Of a stretch of DNA of 64,000 nt, positions 42,843 to 52,386 are shown piece after piece (within the stretch, counting starts at the first letter, position 1; each line of letters starts with the position of its first letter). The notes below the pieces were generated by a model, which did no database searches, had not been told where the DNA came from, and saw nothing but the letters and a program-made list of their open reading frames with translations. The position numbers were made by a program, and so were the translations under genes. Source of the stretch: Tunturiibacter empetritectus (lineage in GTDB: Bacteria > Acidobacteriota > Terriglobia > Terriglobales > Acidobacteriaceae). Location: contig NZ_JACCCU010000001.1 in assembly GCF_013410875.1 (NCBI RefSeq), forward strand, positions 124,001-188,000. Reading direction: 5' to 3'.

Positions 42843-44840
42843 ATGAGCGACCAGCAGGATTCGAAGCAGCACGAAATTGACCAGATCTCGATCAACGCCC
42901 TCCGCTTTCTCGCTGTCGATCAGGTGGAGAAGGCGAAGTCGGGCCACCCCGGAGCCCCGCTTGGCTGTGCTCCGATCGCTTATCTGCTCTATCACAAGCT
43001 GATGAAGCATGATCCTTCCGATCCGAAGTGGATCGACCGGGATCGTTTTGTACTTTCGAACGGGCATGCTTCGGCGCTGCTGTATGGCGCGCTGCATCTC
43101 TCCGGATACGACCTGCCGATGTCGCAGCTGGAGCAGTTTCGGCAGTGGGGTTCGCATACGCCGGGCCATCCGGAGTACGGTGAGGCGCCGGGTGTGGAGG
43201 TGACGACCGGACCTCTGGGACAGGGTCTCGCGATGGCGGTGGGCATGGCGACGGCGGAGAGGCATATGGCTGCGGTCTACAACCGCGATACGTACAACAT
43301 CGTCGACCACCATACGTATGCCCTATGCGGCGATGGTGATTTGATGGAGGGCATCTCGCATGAGGCGTGCTCGCTGGCGGGAACGCTGGCTCTGGGCAAG
43401 CTGATTGTGCTGTATGACGACAACCTGATCTCGCTGGATGGACCGACGGAGCTCTCGTTTACGGAAGATGTGACCAAGCGGTTTGAGGCGTATCACTGGC
43501 ATGTGCAGCATGTCGCCGATGGCAACGATCTGGTGGCGATTGAGGCGGCGATTCTTGCCGCGAAGGCAGAGACGACGAAGCCTTCACTGATTCGCGTTCG
43601 CACCGTGATTGGCTATGGCAGTCCGAAGGCCGGCACGAACAAGGTGCACGGTGAGGCGCTGGGACCGGAGGCGACCAAGGAGACGAAGAAGAATCTGGGC
43701 TGGCCTGAGGATAAGAGCTTCTATGTTCCCGAGGAGGCTCGCAAGAACTGGGACACGATCAAGCTTCGCGGGAAAGATCTGCATGCTTCGTGGACGGCTG
43801 AGTTCGAGGAGTATGCGAAGGCGTATCCGGAGCCGGCGGCGCAGTTCGACCGGACGATCAAGGCGAAGCTGGCTGATGGCTGGGAGAAGAAGATTCCAAC
43901 CTTCCCGACCGAAAAGCCGATGGCGACTCGCAATGCCGGGCAGGCCGTGATGCAAGCGATTGAGAACGTAGTGCCGGAGTTGTTTGGCGGCGCGGCGGAC
44001 CTGACATCTTCGACCAAGACGATCTTCAAGGATTCCCCGAGTTTTCATGTGGACCCCGCGGGCCGGAATGTGTTCTTTGGCGTGCGTGAGTTTGGCATGT
44101 GCGCGATGGTGAACGGCATGGCGGCGCACGGCGGATTGATTCCGTTTGGGTCCACGTTCTTTACGTTCTCGGACTACTGCCGCAATGCGCTGCGCATGGC
44201 GGCGTTGATGAGCGTGCACTCGTTGTTCATCTTCACGCATGACTCGATTGGACTGGGCGAGGATGGACCGACCCACCAACCGGTGGAGCAGTTGATGAGC
44301 TTACGGGCTGTTCCTCAGCTTACGGACTTCCGTCCTGCGGATGCCAATGAGACGGCGGCGTGCTGGCGGCTGGCGCTGGAGCGAAAGAGTGCGAGCTTTA
44401 TGGCTCTGTCGCGCCAGGATCTGCCGACGATTGATGCGGCGATCGCTCAGGCCGGGGCGCGATTTGGCGCGTATGAGGTGGTGTCGCATGGCAGAGATCT
44501 GATTCTGATCGCGACTGGCTCCGAGGTTGGACTGATTACCAAGGCCGCGGAAGAGATGAAGGGGATCGGGATCAATGCGACGGTGGTTTCGATGCCGAGC
44601 TTCCACGTATATGACGAGCAGAGTGACGAATACAAGGCGAAGCTGATGCCCGAAGGTACACCGAAGCTGGCGGTGGAGGCGGGTGCGACGCTGGGCTGGT
44701 ACAAGTATGTCGGCCACAATGGCGGCGTGATTGGACTGGATCGGTTCGGCGCGTCGGCCCCGGGGCCCATTGCTATGGAGAAGCTTGGCTTCACCGTTGC
44801 GAATGTGATTGATCATGCAAAGAAGCTGGTAAAGAATTAA
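42843..44840 (+). CDS. tkt: Transketolase
   Basis: 665 residues from ATG 42843 (AAGGAACAG upstream). Thiamine-diphosphate enzyme moving two-carbon units between sugar phosphates in the pentose phosphate pathway. SGHPGAPLGCAPIAYLL and HMPG-like region SHTPGHPEYG at the N-terminus, ThDP motif GDGDLMEGISHEA, the pyrimidine-domain segment HDSIGLGEDGPTHQPVEQL, and RQDLP. Length matches the family. A terminator follows at once. It lies between GH15 and zwf/pgl, consistent with a carbon-flow cluster. Confidence 0.96.
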   Translation: MSDQQDSKQHEIDQISINALRFLAVDQVEKAKSGHPGAPLGCAPIAYLLYHKLMKHDPSDPKWIDRDRFVLSNGHASALLYGALHLSGYDLPMSQLEQFRQWGSHTPGHPEYGEAPGVEVTTGPLGQGLAMAVGMATAERHMAAVYNRDTYNIVDHHTYALCGDGDLMEGISHEACSLAGTLALGKLIVLYDDNLISLDGPTELSFTEDVTKRFEAYHWHVQHVADGNDLVAIEAAILAAKAETTKPSLIRVRTVIGYGSPKAGTNKVHGEALGPEATKETKKNLGWPEDKSFYVPEEARKNWDTIKLRGKDLHASWTAEFEEYAKAYPEPAAQFDRTIKAKLADGWEKKIPTFPTEKPMATRNAGQAVMQAIENVVPELFGGAADLTSSTKTIFKDSPSFHVDPAGRNVFFGVREFGMCAMVNGMAAHGGLIPFGSTFFTFSDYCRNALRMAALMSVHSLFIFTHDSIGLGEDGPTHQPVEQLMSLRAVPQLTDFRPADANETAACWRLALERKSASFMALSRQDLPTIDAAIAQAGARFGAYEVVSHGRDLILIATGSEVGLITKAAEEMKGIGINATVVSMPSFHVYDEQSDEYKAKLMPEGTPKLAVEAGATLGWYKYVGHNGGVIGLDRFGASAPGPIAMEKLGFTVANVIDHAKKLVKN

Positions 44841-44846
44841 GGGAGG

Positions 44847-44871
44847 GGCGGGGCTGATGGCCCCGCCTTTT
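44847..44871 (+). terminator. Rho-independent terminator of tkt
   Basis: GGCGGGGC/GCCCCGCC perfect 8-base stem, 5-base loop, followed by TTTT, 7 bases after the tkt stop. Confidence 0.85.
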
Positions 44872-45140
44872 CACCGTCTGGCAACAAACTCCGTGTCTAC
44901 TCAAGCCTGACTGCGACTCCTTTGCGCCTTGTGGCACCGCACGCGCATCTTATTCTGAACGCTATGCGGTGCTTTCAGGACGATGTTTGAGGCGGAGAGG
45001 ATCGCGGACGGATCATGCATCCTGTATCGCTTTGACGGAGCCGGCGCGGAGAGAGACGGTGTTGCCGCTTTTCCTTCGGCGGCGTATGGGCTCTCATTGA
45101 TTCGGGCCAGGAGGCGCAGCCCTTTGGAGTACTGGAGAAG
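44872..45140. other. Intergenic region before SDR gene
   Basis: About 270 bases holding the promoter region of the SDR-HAD pair. A 53-codon frame (44983-45144) ends in an ATGA overlap with the SDR start but shows no recognisable product, so I do not call it. Confidence 0.4.
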
Positions 45141-45992
45141 ATGACTCAATCGATTCAACGTGTGTGGTTTATTACGGGAGCATCGACCGGCTTTGGCCGT
45201 CTGCTTGCCGAAGAGGTTCTGAAGTCTGGCGGCAAGGTGGTGGCGACAGCCAGGAGGCTGGAGAAGATTGCGGATCTTGAAAGAGAGTATCCGCAGAGTG
45301 CGAAGGCTTTGACGCTTGATGTGACAGATGCCGGCCAGGTGGATTCGGCCGTGACGCAGGCCTTTGCGCAGTTCGGGCAGGTAGATGTTCTGGTCAACAA
45401 TGCGGGCTATGGGGTTGCCGGCGCGATTGAAGAGGTCTCGGAGGCGGAGTTTATGCCGATGTTCGAGACCAATGTCTTCGGTTTGTTGAGGGTGACGCGG
45501 GCGTTTCTTCCTCATCTGCGGAAGCAGCGCAGCGGACATATTCTGAACCTGTCTTCGATCGGCGGTTTGATTGGCGGACAGGGCATCGGGATGTATAACG
45601 CGAGCAAGTTCGCGGTGGAGGGGCTGTCGGAGGCTCTGGCTGCGGAGCTTGCGCCGCTGGGCATTCGCGTTACGGTGATTGAGCCGGGCCCGTTTCGCAC
45701 TGATTTTCTGGGGCGCTCGGGTGTGGTGGCTAAGACTAAGATTTCGGACTACGACAACACGGCTGGAAATATGCGGAAGTACTTTGCCGAGAATGATGGG
45801 AAGCAGAAGGGCGATCCGTTGCGTGCGGTCCGGGCGATGATCGAGGTTGTCGAGTCACCGAATCCACCTTTGCATCTTTTGCTGGGGGTGAGCGCGCTCC
45901 AGCGGTTTCGCGGCAAGCTGGAGAGCTGGCAGAAGGAGATTGCAGCGTGGGAGCCGTTGACGGTTGGAGCAGATTTTCCGGAGGGTAAGTGA
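45141..45992 (+). CDS. Short-chain dehydrogenase/reductase
   Basis: 283 residues, classical SDR. Cofactor motif TGASTGFG (about 13-20), NNAGYG (about 89-94), catalytic Ser in NLSSIGG and YNASK (Tyr and Lys). Arg-rich TARRLE after beta-2 favours NADP(H). Length and the FRTDFLGRSGVV region resemble the oxidoreductase/3-ketoacyl-reductase-like group that acts on unknown carbonyls. Its stop overlaps the HAD gene start by four bases (GTGA), so the two are translationally coupled. Confidence 0.93.
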   Translation: MTQSIQRVWFITGASTGFGRLLAEEVLKSGGKVVATARRLEKIADLEREYPQSAKALTLDVTDAGQVDSAVTQAFAQFGQVDVLVNNAGYGVAGAIEEVSEAEFMPMFETNVFGLLRVTRAFLPHLRKQRSGHILNLSSIGGLIGGQGIGMYNASKFAVEGLSEALAAELAPLGIRVTVIEPGPFRTDFLGRSGVVAKTKISDYDNTAGNMRKYFAENDGKQKGDPLRAVRAMIEVVESPNPPLHLLLGVSALQRFRGKLESWQKEIAAWEPLTVGADFPEGK

Positions 45993-46615
45993 GTTCTTCC
46001 TCGTACATCAAGACGATCTTTTGGGATATCGGCGGAGTTCTGCTCACGAATGGGTGGGATAGAAACGAGCGTGCGGAGGTGCTGACGCGGTTAGGTGTGG
46101 ATCTGGCAGATTACGAGTCGCGTCATGAGGAGGCGAACTATCTGTGGGAGCGGGGGCTCTCGACGGCGGAGCAGTTCTTCCAAGTTACGGTGTTGAATCA
46201 GAATCTAAATCTGACCTTTGAGGAGCTTTGGCCGCAGGTTTGTGCGGAGAGCAGGATTCTTTATCCGGAGTGCGTGAATATTCTTGGAATGCTTGCTACC
46301 TCTGGACGATATATGCTGGCCACGCTCAATAATGAGAGCCGTGAGTTGAACGAGCATCGGCTGAATGCGTTTCGGCTGCGACCTTTTTTTGACTACTTTA
46401 TCTGCTCGGGATATGTGCATGAGATGAAGCCGCATCCCGGCATCTATCGCGCGGCGATTGAGATCTCGGGCCATCTGCCGGAGAGTGCGCTGTTTATCGA
46501 TGACAAGGCTGAGAACTGTGACGCGGCGGCAGCGCTGGGGATGCAGACGATTTGTTTTGAGTCACCGGGTCAGCTGCGAGATGAGCTTGCACAACTTGGC
46601 CTGCGGGCCGCATAG
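45989..46615 (+). CDS. HAD-superfamily hydrolase
   Basis: 208 residues, GTG start overlapping the SDR stop. Motif I is FWDIGGVLL (nucleophile Asp; the usual second Asp is Gly, as in YihX-type sugar phosphatases), motif II ATLNN, motif III KPHPGIY and motif IV FIDDKAENCDAA. Helical cap of the C1 type at about 20-90. Likely a small-molecule phosphatase, perhaps for sugar phosphates given the neighbours; substrate not readable. Confidence 0.9.
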   Translation: MSSSSYIKTIFWDIGGVLLTNGWDRNERAEVLTRLGVDLADYESRHEEANYLWERGLSTAEQFFQVTVLNQNLNLTFEELWPQVCAESRILYPECVNILGMLATSGRYMLATLNNESRELNEHRLNAFRLRPFFDYFICSGYVHEMKPHPGIYRAAIEISGHLPESALFIDDKAENCDAAAALGMQTICFESPGQLRDELAQLGLRAA

Positions 46616-46784
46616 GGAAGGAAGAGAGATGAAACTGGGATCCCCTGGTGGTCGCGAGGTGAAGAAGACGTAGTTTTGCTGGACGTGCGAGGCGAGATGT
46701 TTGCGTCACATGGACCTTGAATTTCATCTGCCTGGCGGATTTTTATCGGTCGGCACAGCACGGAAGGATTGTAAGGAGCGGATT

Positions 46785-48332
46785 ATGAGCGCAAGCACAG
46801 TACCAGTCGGCGTATCGGCAGCAGCGGCGGATGTGGCCAAGAAGGGGGAGCGCATCCCGGAGCCCTGCATCGTGGTTATCTTTGGAGCTTCGGGCGATCT
46901 CACCAAACGGAAGCTTCTGCCGGCGCTTTATCACCTGGACCAGTCGGGACTGCTGCCGAAGGACTTCGCGGTGGTCGGCGTGGCGCGTCGCGACCTGAGC
47001 GCAACGTTTGGCCCTGACATGAAGGATGGAATTATGAAGGGCGGCGGGGTGGAGGAGAACGATCCGAAGCTGAAGCCGTTTATGGATCGCATCTCTTACT
47101 TTGCGACTGAGTTCGATGACGACGCGGGCTTCGATAAGTTGAAGGCGCACCTGGCGGAGCTGGATAGCAAGTTCAACACACAGGGCAATCGGCTGTTCTA
47201 CCTTGCGGTGGCGCCAGAGTTCTTTGCCGACATTACGAGGCGGCTGGGCAAGCACGGCATGGCGAAGCCTGAGGCTGGAGATAAGCACTGGGTGCGTGTG
47301 ATCATCGAAAAGCCGTTTGGCACGGATCTGGAGTCGGCCCGCAAGCTGAACGATGAGATCAACGATGTGCTGGCTGAAGATCAGATCTTCCGCATCGATC
47401 ACTACCTGGGTAAGGAGACGGTTCAGAATATTCTCGTCTTCCGCTTTGGCAATGGGATCTTTGAGCCGGTGTGGAATCGTAACTTTATCGACCATGTTGA
47501 GATTACGGCTGCTGAGTCGATTGGGATTGAGGGGCGTGGGCCGTTCTATGAGAAGGCCGGTGCGGTTCGCGATGTGCTGCAGAACCATGTGATGGAGGTT
47601 CTCTCGTTTGTGGCGATGGAACCACCGGACTCGTTTGAGGCTGAGGCGGTGCGTACCGAGAAGTTGAAGGTGTGGCGTGCGATTGAGGGAATTCCCGTCA
47701 ACAACACGGTGCGTGGACAGTATGGTCCGGGCAAGGTGGATGGCAAGGAGGTCGTTGGGTATCGGCAGGAGGATCGCGTCTCGCCGACCTCGAGCACGGA
47801 GACCTTTGCTGCGATCCGGCTGGAGATTGAGAACTGGCGATGGGCCGGGGTTCCGTTTTACCTGCGTGCAGGGAAGCGGCTGGCCAAGCGCGTGACGGAG
47901 GTGACGATTGTGTTCAAGCAGCCGCCGTTGCACCTGTTCAAGTCCAACAGCAGCGAAGACAATATTGCTCCGAACATTATCAAGATGCGGATTCAGCCGG
48001 ATGAGGGGATCTCGCTGCAGTTTGGCGCTAAGGTTCCGGGGCCGACGACGAATCTGGCACAGGTGAACATGGCGTTCAGCTATGCGGATGCGTTCGGCAA
48101 GTCGTCGGCGAACGGGTACGAGCGGCTGTTGCTGGATGCGATGCTGGGCGATGCGACGTTGTTTGCGCACCGCGACGGCGTGGAGGCGACCTGGGCGCTG
48201 TTTACGCCGATCCTCGAGGCGTGGGCCAAGGTGGAAGCCAAGCACTTCCCCAACTATGCGGCGGGCTCTGAGGGCCCGGAGTGCGCGGATGAGCTTCTGG
48301 CGAAGGACGGCCGAAAGTGGGTGGAGCTGTAG
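46785..48332 (+). CDS. zwf: Glucose-6-phosphate 1-dehydrogenase
   Basis: 515 residues from ATG 46785 (AAGGAG 7 bases upstream). Oxidises glucose 6-phosphate to 6-phosphogluconolactone, making NADPH. Nucleotide motif GASGDLTKRKLLPALY, active-site RIDHYLGKETVQN with the catalytic His, IIEKPFG, and FYLRAGKRL. First of zwf-pgl-glk, although 163 bases separate it from pgl. A 28-residue upstream extension is in frame but unsupported. Confidence 0.97.
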   Translation: MSASTVPVGVSAAAADVAKKGERIPEPCIVVIFGASGDLTKRKLLPALYHLDQSGLLPKDFAVVGVARRDLSATFGPDMKDGIMKGGGVEENDPKLKPFMDRISYFATEFDDDAGFDKLKAHLAELDSKFNTQGNRLFYLAVAPEFFADITRRLGKHGMAKPEAGDKHWVRVIIEKPFGTDLESARKLNDEINDVLAEDQIFRIDHYLGKETVQNILVFRFGNGIFEPVWNRNFIDHVEITAAESIGIEGRGPFYEKAGAVRDVLQNHVMEVLSFVAMEPPDSFEAEAVRTEKLKVWRAIEGIPVNNTVRGQYGPGKVDGKEVVGYRQEDRVSPTSSTETFAAIRLEIENWRWAGVPFYLRAGKRLAKRVTEVTIVFKQPPLHLFKSNSSEDNIAPNIIKMRIQPDEGISLQFGAKVPGPTTNLAQVNMAFSYADAFGKSSANGYERLLLDAMLGDATLFAHRDGVEATWALFTPILEAWAKVEAKHFPNYAAGSEGPECADELLAKDGRKWVEL

Positions 48333-48495
48333 GAGTAGTGTTACGGCATGCTGAAGAGAAGGTTTTTCCGGCGTGTTTGATTCGACTGGTGATGCATCGT
48401 ATGTTGGGCTGGACTCCGGGACATTTTTGAAACTTGTTCCGGAGTTCGTCCGTTTTCGGATTGTTGGTCGTACAAATTCTTCACAGTGAGATCTT

Positions 48496-49314
48496 ATGCC
48501 CCGTCCCGTTTCGGTTACTTATCGCGTATCGCCAACACCAGCGGCCACGGCTCGGGCCGGTGCGCAGCTCTTTACCGAGGCGGCAGGGAAGGCCGCTCAG
48601 TCGCGCGGGCTGGCTCGGATCGCCATCTCAGGCGGTACAACGCCTAAGACGATGTTTGGCCTGCTGGCGGACCCGGCGGAACCATTTCTCAAGCAGGTTC
48701 CGTGGGACAAGCTCGAGCTGTACTGGGTCGATGAGCGCTGCGTGCCGCCTGACAATGCGGAGTCGAACTACCGCATGACCAAGGAGGCGCTGCTCTCGAA
48801 GGTTCCGCTGCCTGCGGAGCGGGTGCACCGGATGGAGGGGGAGCTTCCCCCTGACGTTGCAGCGGCGCGGTACGAGTCGACGATTCGTAATACGTTCAAG
48901 CTGGAGGGTGCGGAGACTCCTACGTTCGACCTGGTGCTGCTGGGGATGGGCGATGACGGGCATACGGCCTCGCTGTTTCCGCATACTGAGGCGCTGAACG
49001 AGATGAGCCACATCGTGGTGCCAAATCACGTTCCGCAGAAGGATACGTGGCGCATCACCCTGACCTGGCCGGTGATCAACCAAGGCCGGGAGGTAGCATT
49101 TTTGATCGAGGGCACAGGGAAGGCGCAGGTTCTGCACGATGTCTTCCTGGGACCGTACCAGCCTGAGGTGCACCCTTCGCAGCTGATTCGACCGGCCAGC
49201 GGGCAATTGACCCTCTTGCTCGACTCGGCGGCAGCGGCTAAGCTGCCTGCACCGGCGAATTCGGATTCGGCGGGAACTTTGGAGCTTAAGACGGGAACTT
49301 TGGAGCTTAAATAG
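48496..49314 (+). CDS. pgl: 6-phosphogluconolactonase
   Basis: 272 residues. Hydrolyses 6-phosphogluconolactone, the Zwf product. SGGTTPKTMFGLLA, WVDERCVPPDNAESNY and LLGMGDDGHTASLFPHT (catalytic His) are diagnostic. The last 14 residues contain GTLELK twice, from a 21-base tandem DNA duplication at the 3' end. The stop abuts the glk ATG directly, showing an operon. Confidence 0.96.
   Translation: MPRPVSVTYRVSPTPAATARAGAQLFTEAAGKAAQSRGLARIAISGGTTPKTMFGLLADPAEPFLKQVPWDKLELYWVDERCVPPDNAESNYRMTKEALLSKVPLPAERVHRMEGELPPDVAAARYESTIRNTFKLEGAETPTFDLVLLGMGDDGHTASLFPHTEALNEMSHIVVPNHVPQKDTWRITLTWPVINQGREVAFLIEGTGKAQVLHDVFLGPYQPEVHPSQLIRPASGQLTLLLDSAAAAKLPAPANSDSAGTLELKTGTLELK
49271..49312. repeat. 21-bp tandem duplication at the pgl 3' end
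   Basis: CGGGAACTTTGGAGCTTAA plus two bases, twice (49271-49291, 49292-49312). In frame, it duplicates TGTLELK. The unit contains GGAG that may serve as the glk ribosome-binding site. Confidence 0.85.
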
Positions 49315-50361
49315 ATGATTCTCGCTGGGGATGTTGGCGGAACAAAGGTTCACCTTGCACTGTACGATTTTGCCAACGGGCGTCTGCACCCGATCCGCGA
49401 CCAGAAGTTCCCGGCGCATGAGTTTGCGAGCCTGGATGATGTGGTTCACAAGTTTTTGGCTGGAGACGGGACCAACACGACGCAGGGAGGGGATATCTTT
49501 GGGGCTTGCTTCGGGTGTCCAGGGCCGGTTCGCGATGGACGCCTGAAGCTGACGAACCTGCCGTGGACGCTGGATACGCGCGATCTGGTGAAGTCTCTTT
49601 CGATTCCTCATATCTCTCTGATCAACGATCTTGAGGCGAACGGTTACGGTATTCCCGAGCTTGCGCCGGAGAGCATCTTTACGCTGCACGAGGGCGATGC
49701 CGAGGCTACCGGACATGCGGGCCTGATGGCTGCGGGGACCGGGCTGGGGCAGGCGCTGCTGATCTGGGACGGGCAGAAGCACCGCCCGATTGCGTCGGAG
49801 GGCGGCCATGCCGACTTTGCGGCGCGGAGTAATCGTGAGATCGCGCTGCTGGAGTACCTGCGCTTTACGCTGAAGGGGCGGGTGAGCTGGGAGCGGGTGG
49901 TTTCGGGTCTTGGGATCAAGAACATCTACACCTTTCTGCGCGATGTGGAGAAGATTGCCGAGCCGGGGTGGCTGCATGACCGAATGCAGACGGAGGATCC
50001 GAACGCGGTGATCGGGGAGTGTGCCGAGGACGGTTCGAGCTCGCTATGCTTTGAGACGATGAAGATCTTTACTGGAGCCTATGGCGCGGAGGCGGGCAAC
50101 ATCGCGCTGCAGGTGCTTGCGACCGGCGGGATGTACCTTGGCGGGGGCATTGCTCCGAAGATCTTGAAGACGTTGAAGAACGGGACGTTTACCCAGGCTT
50201 TCATCGATAAAGGACGGTTGTCGCCGCTGGTTGAGTCGATTCCGGTTCGCGTAATTCTGGATGATACCTGCGCTCTGCTTGGGGCGGCGGCTTATGCGGA
50301 GGCTCGTGCGTCGGAGAACGCGGGTTATTCGGAGCGGGCTGCTTCGGTTAAGACCACTTAA
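49315..50361 (+). CDS. glk: Glucokinase
   Basis: 348 residues. ATP-dependent phosphorylation of glucose to glucose 6-phosphate. GDVGGTKVHLAL phosphate-binding motif, NDLEANGYG with the catalytic Asp, GTGLGQALL, and EGGHADFAARS (Glk family). Starts on the base after the pgl stop. With GH15, Zwf and Pgl it channels free glucose into the oxidative pentose phosphate pathway. Confidence 0.95.
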   Translation: MILAGDVGGTKVHLALYDFANGRLHPIRDQKFPAHEFASLDDVVHKFLAGDGTNTTQGGDIFGACFGCPGPVRDGRLKLTNLPWTLDTRDLVKSLSIPHISLINDLEANGYGIPELAPESIFTLHEGDAEATGHAGLMAAGTGLGQALLIWDGQKHRPIASEGGHADFAARSNREIALLEYLRFTLKGRVSWERVVSGLGIKNIYTFLRDVEKIAEPGWLHDRMQTEDPNAVIGECAEDGSSSLCFETMKIFTGAYGAEAGNIALQVLATGGMYLGGGIAPKILKTLKNGTFTQAFIDKGRLSPLVESIPVRVILDDTCALLGAAAYAEARASENAGYSERAASVKTT

Positions 50362-50433
50362 AGGCATTTTTATCAGGCTTATTTTCCTTGCTGTTTTATT
50401 CGTCTAAGAATGGGTCTCGCCGGATAGTTCCTC

Positions 50434-51219
50434 ATGCTCATCCTCAAGTGTTACATCGACGACAGTAAGGATTCAAAGCAGGAAAAAGTCTTCGTTTCCG
50501 CCGGATTTCTCGCGAACAAGATTGACTGGTCCCACCTAACCGACGAGTGGAACAGATGCCTAATTCGTCACGGTATCGCTTATTACAAGACTTCCGAGTA
50601 CAAGATGATGAAAGGTCAGTTTGAGCGATTTCGATCTGTCGGCAGAACTACCGCTAAACAGATAAAGGCGGAACTTCAGCAGATTGTAAAGAATCACCAC
50701 CAAACAATCGCTGGAGTCGCAGTTGCGGTAAATGTTCAGGATTATCTGAAGGTTTGTTTGCGACCTGAAGCCAAATCCATTTTCAGCAAAAATACCTATC
50801 ATCGTGCGCTGGAGAGCCTAGTTTTTCAGACTTGCAAAAAGGTCAGGCGCGATCTCGGGCGCAAGATTCAAATAGCATTCGTTCACGATGAAGGTGACGA
50901 TTACCCTGAACTCTTATTGCTCTATAAGGACTTTAAGAAAAAAAATCCGAAGACAGCCAAGATGATGGCTGGCTTCACTATTCAAGACGACAAAATTACT
51001 CCAGCCCTTCAGATGGCGGACATGATTGCCAATAATATTCAACGCAAGGCTGTAAAAAGTCTTGAGGCTGGCAAGCTCAATAAGGAAGAATTCGAAATGC
51101 ACGAAAACATCGTCATCGCACGAATTATGAACGAAGAATACATGCTAAATATGCTCAAAAGAGTTCTGATAATTAGAGGCCAACCAGTCCCGGCAGATCT
51201 CGAGAACTACCTGGGTTAG
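50434..51219 (+). CDS. DUF3800 domain protein (RNase H-like nuclease fold candidate)
   Basis: 261 residues. N-terminal CYIDDSKDSKQEKVFVSAGF, then FVHDEGDDYPE and DDKITPALQMADMIANNIQRKA match the DUF3800 pattern of spaced acidic residues thought to form a nuclease-like site. Such proteins occur as lone genes and within phage-defence islands; function unproven. Codon use is clearly AT-richer (many AAA, AAT, ATT) than the neighbouring metabolic genes, suggesting recent transfer. It stands alone between glk and a methyltransferase. Confidence 0.85.
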   Translation: MLILKCYIDDSKDSKQEKVFVSAGFLANKIDWSHLTDEWNRCLIRHGIAYYKTSEYKMMKGQFERFRSVGRTTAKQIKAELQQIVKNHHQTIAGVAVAVNVQDYLKVCLRPEAKSIFSKNTYHRALESLVFQTCKKVRRDLGRKIQIAFVHDEGDDYPELLLLYKDFKKKNPKTAKMMAGFTIQDDKITPALQMADMIANNIQRKAVKSLEAGKLNKEEFEMHENIVIARIMNEEYMLNMLKRVLIIRGQPVPADLENYLG

Positions 51220-51494
51220 GTTTACTTGGCTGTCGCGGCCCGTGGATGCGTCACAGAATTTCATACTCTAATGAATGTTTGTGAAAGAGGAATCTTTTGC
51301 ATTCGGGGGATTGACAGAAGATGCGGGGGATGAAATCTCTGGAACGTGCTTTCTTTACGAAAGAGATTGAGTCAGAGGAGAGAGCCTGATCCCGAAGATA
51401 TCGGGATGCTCCCTTGTTTCATGGGATTTCTTTTGTGGGGCAGGTTTCCCTCAAGCCGTTTTTTCTCAAGCCGTTATACTGATCACGACTAATC

Positions 51495-52325
51495 TTGCCT
51501 ACCTCTTCTATTACGTCCCCCGAAATCTCGTCGCAGGAAGTTCTCGATGCCCATTCTTCTGAAGATATTGCAGTAGCTTCGCTATCGGCGTTTCCTTCGC
51601 CGGCGTTTGCGGGCGGGCTCGACTTCACGCAGCGTGCCGATCTGGTGGAGTTGATGGATTTGCCTTGCCCTTATGAGGAGCTGCGCGCGTGTCTGCATGA
51701 CATTGCCCGCGTGAACCGGCTGACGTTTGCGCAGCGGCCTACGCTGGGCTGGCTGGAAGAACTGATGGCGGCGCATCCTCCTTCGGCGGCTCCCCTGCGC
51801 GTGGTGGACGTTGGGTGCGGCTATGGAGATACGCTGCGGAAGATCGATCGATGGGCGACTAAACGGGGATTTGCGGTGACGCTGACGGGCATCGATCTGA
51901 ATCCGGATGCGATTCGTGCGGCGCGGGAGGCTACTCCGCCGAATCAGCAGATTGAGTGGTTGGTGGGGGATGCGCTGGCCGATCACACGAAGGGACCTAT
52001 CGACGTTGTCCTCTGTTCCTTGCTAACGCACCATCTGACGAATGCGCAGATCGTGCTGTTTCTGCGATGGATGGAACAGACGGCGCGATGTGGATGGTTT
52101 ATCGACGATCTTCACCGCAAGCCGGTGCCGTACCAACTGTTTCGGTTGTGGGCGCGGTTTGCGAACTGGCACCCGTTCGTGAAGAACGATGGGCCGGTGT
52201 CGATCCGGCGCAGCTTCGTGGTGGAGGATTGGCAGAGGCTATGTACTGCTGCCGAGATTGGCGTGGGGAACGTCTCAATCAATGAGCACCGTCCGGCGCG
52301 GCTTTGCGTGGGGCGGGTCAAGTAA
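51495..52325 (+). CDS. Class I SAM-dependent methyltransferase
   Basis: 276 residues from TTG 51495 (weak ribosome site; the homologous region seems to begin around RADLVELMDLP, residue 47, so the start is uncertain). Motif I VVDVGCGYGDTLRK, GIDLNPDAIRAA (acidic end of beta-2), DVVLCSLLTHHL. ELMDLP...NRLTFAQRPTLGWL before the Rossmann fold is typical of small-molecule methyltransferases often found beside type III polyketide synthases; none is here. Substrate unknown. Confidence 0.88.
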   Translation: MPTSSITSPEISSQEVLDAHSSEDIAVASLSAFPSPAFAGGLDFTQRADLVELMDLPCPYEELRACLHDIARVNRLTFAQRPTLGWLEELMAAHPPSAAPLRVVDVGCGYGDTLRKIDRWATKRGFAVTLTGIDLNPDAIRAAREATPPNQQIEWLVGDALADHTKGPIDVVLCSLLTHHLTNAQIVLFLRWMEQTARCGWFIDDLHRKPVPYQLFRLWARFANWHPFVKNDGPVSIRRSFVVEDWQRLCTAAEIGVGNVSINEHRPARLCVGRVK

Positions 52326-52386
52326 GTAGATTTTTCGCGAAGGCACTTCCCATACGCCAACACTCCTTCGTTTCGAGGCCCCTTTG

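Noticed and set aside
44983..45144. 53-codon plus-strand ORF ending in an ATGA overlap with the SDR start
   Set aside because: AGGA ribosome site and overlap are suggestive, but the product has no recognisable features and the region could open by chance; needs conservation evidence.
46743..48245. 500-codon minus-strand frame opposite zwf
   Set aside because: Arg/His/Leu-rich mirror of a high-GC coding strand; zwf has all motifs on the plus strand.
51390..51408. ATCCCGA/TCGGGAT hairpin after the DUF3800 gene as a terminator
   Set aside because: It is 170 bases past the stop and lacks a T-run.
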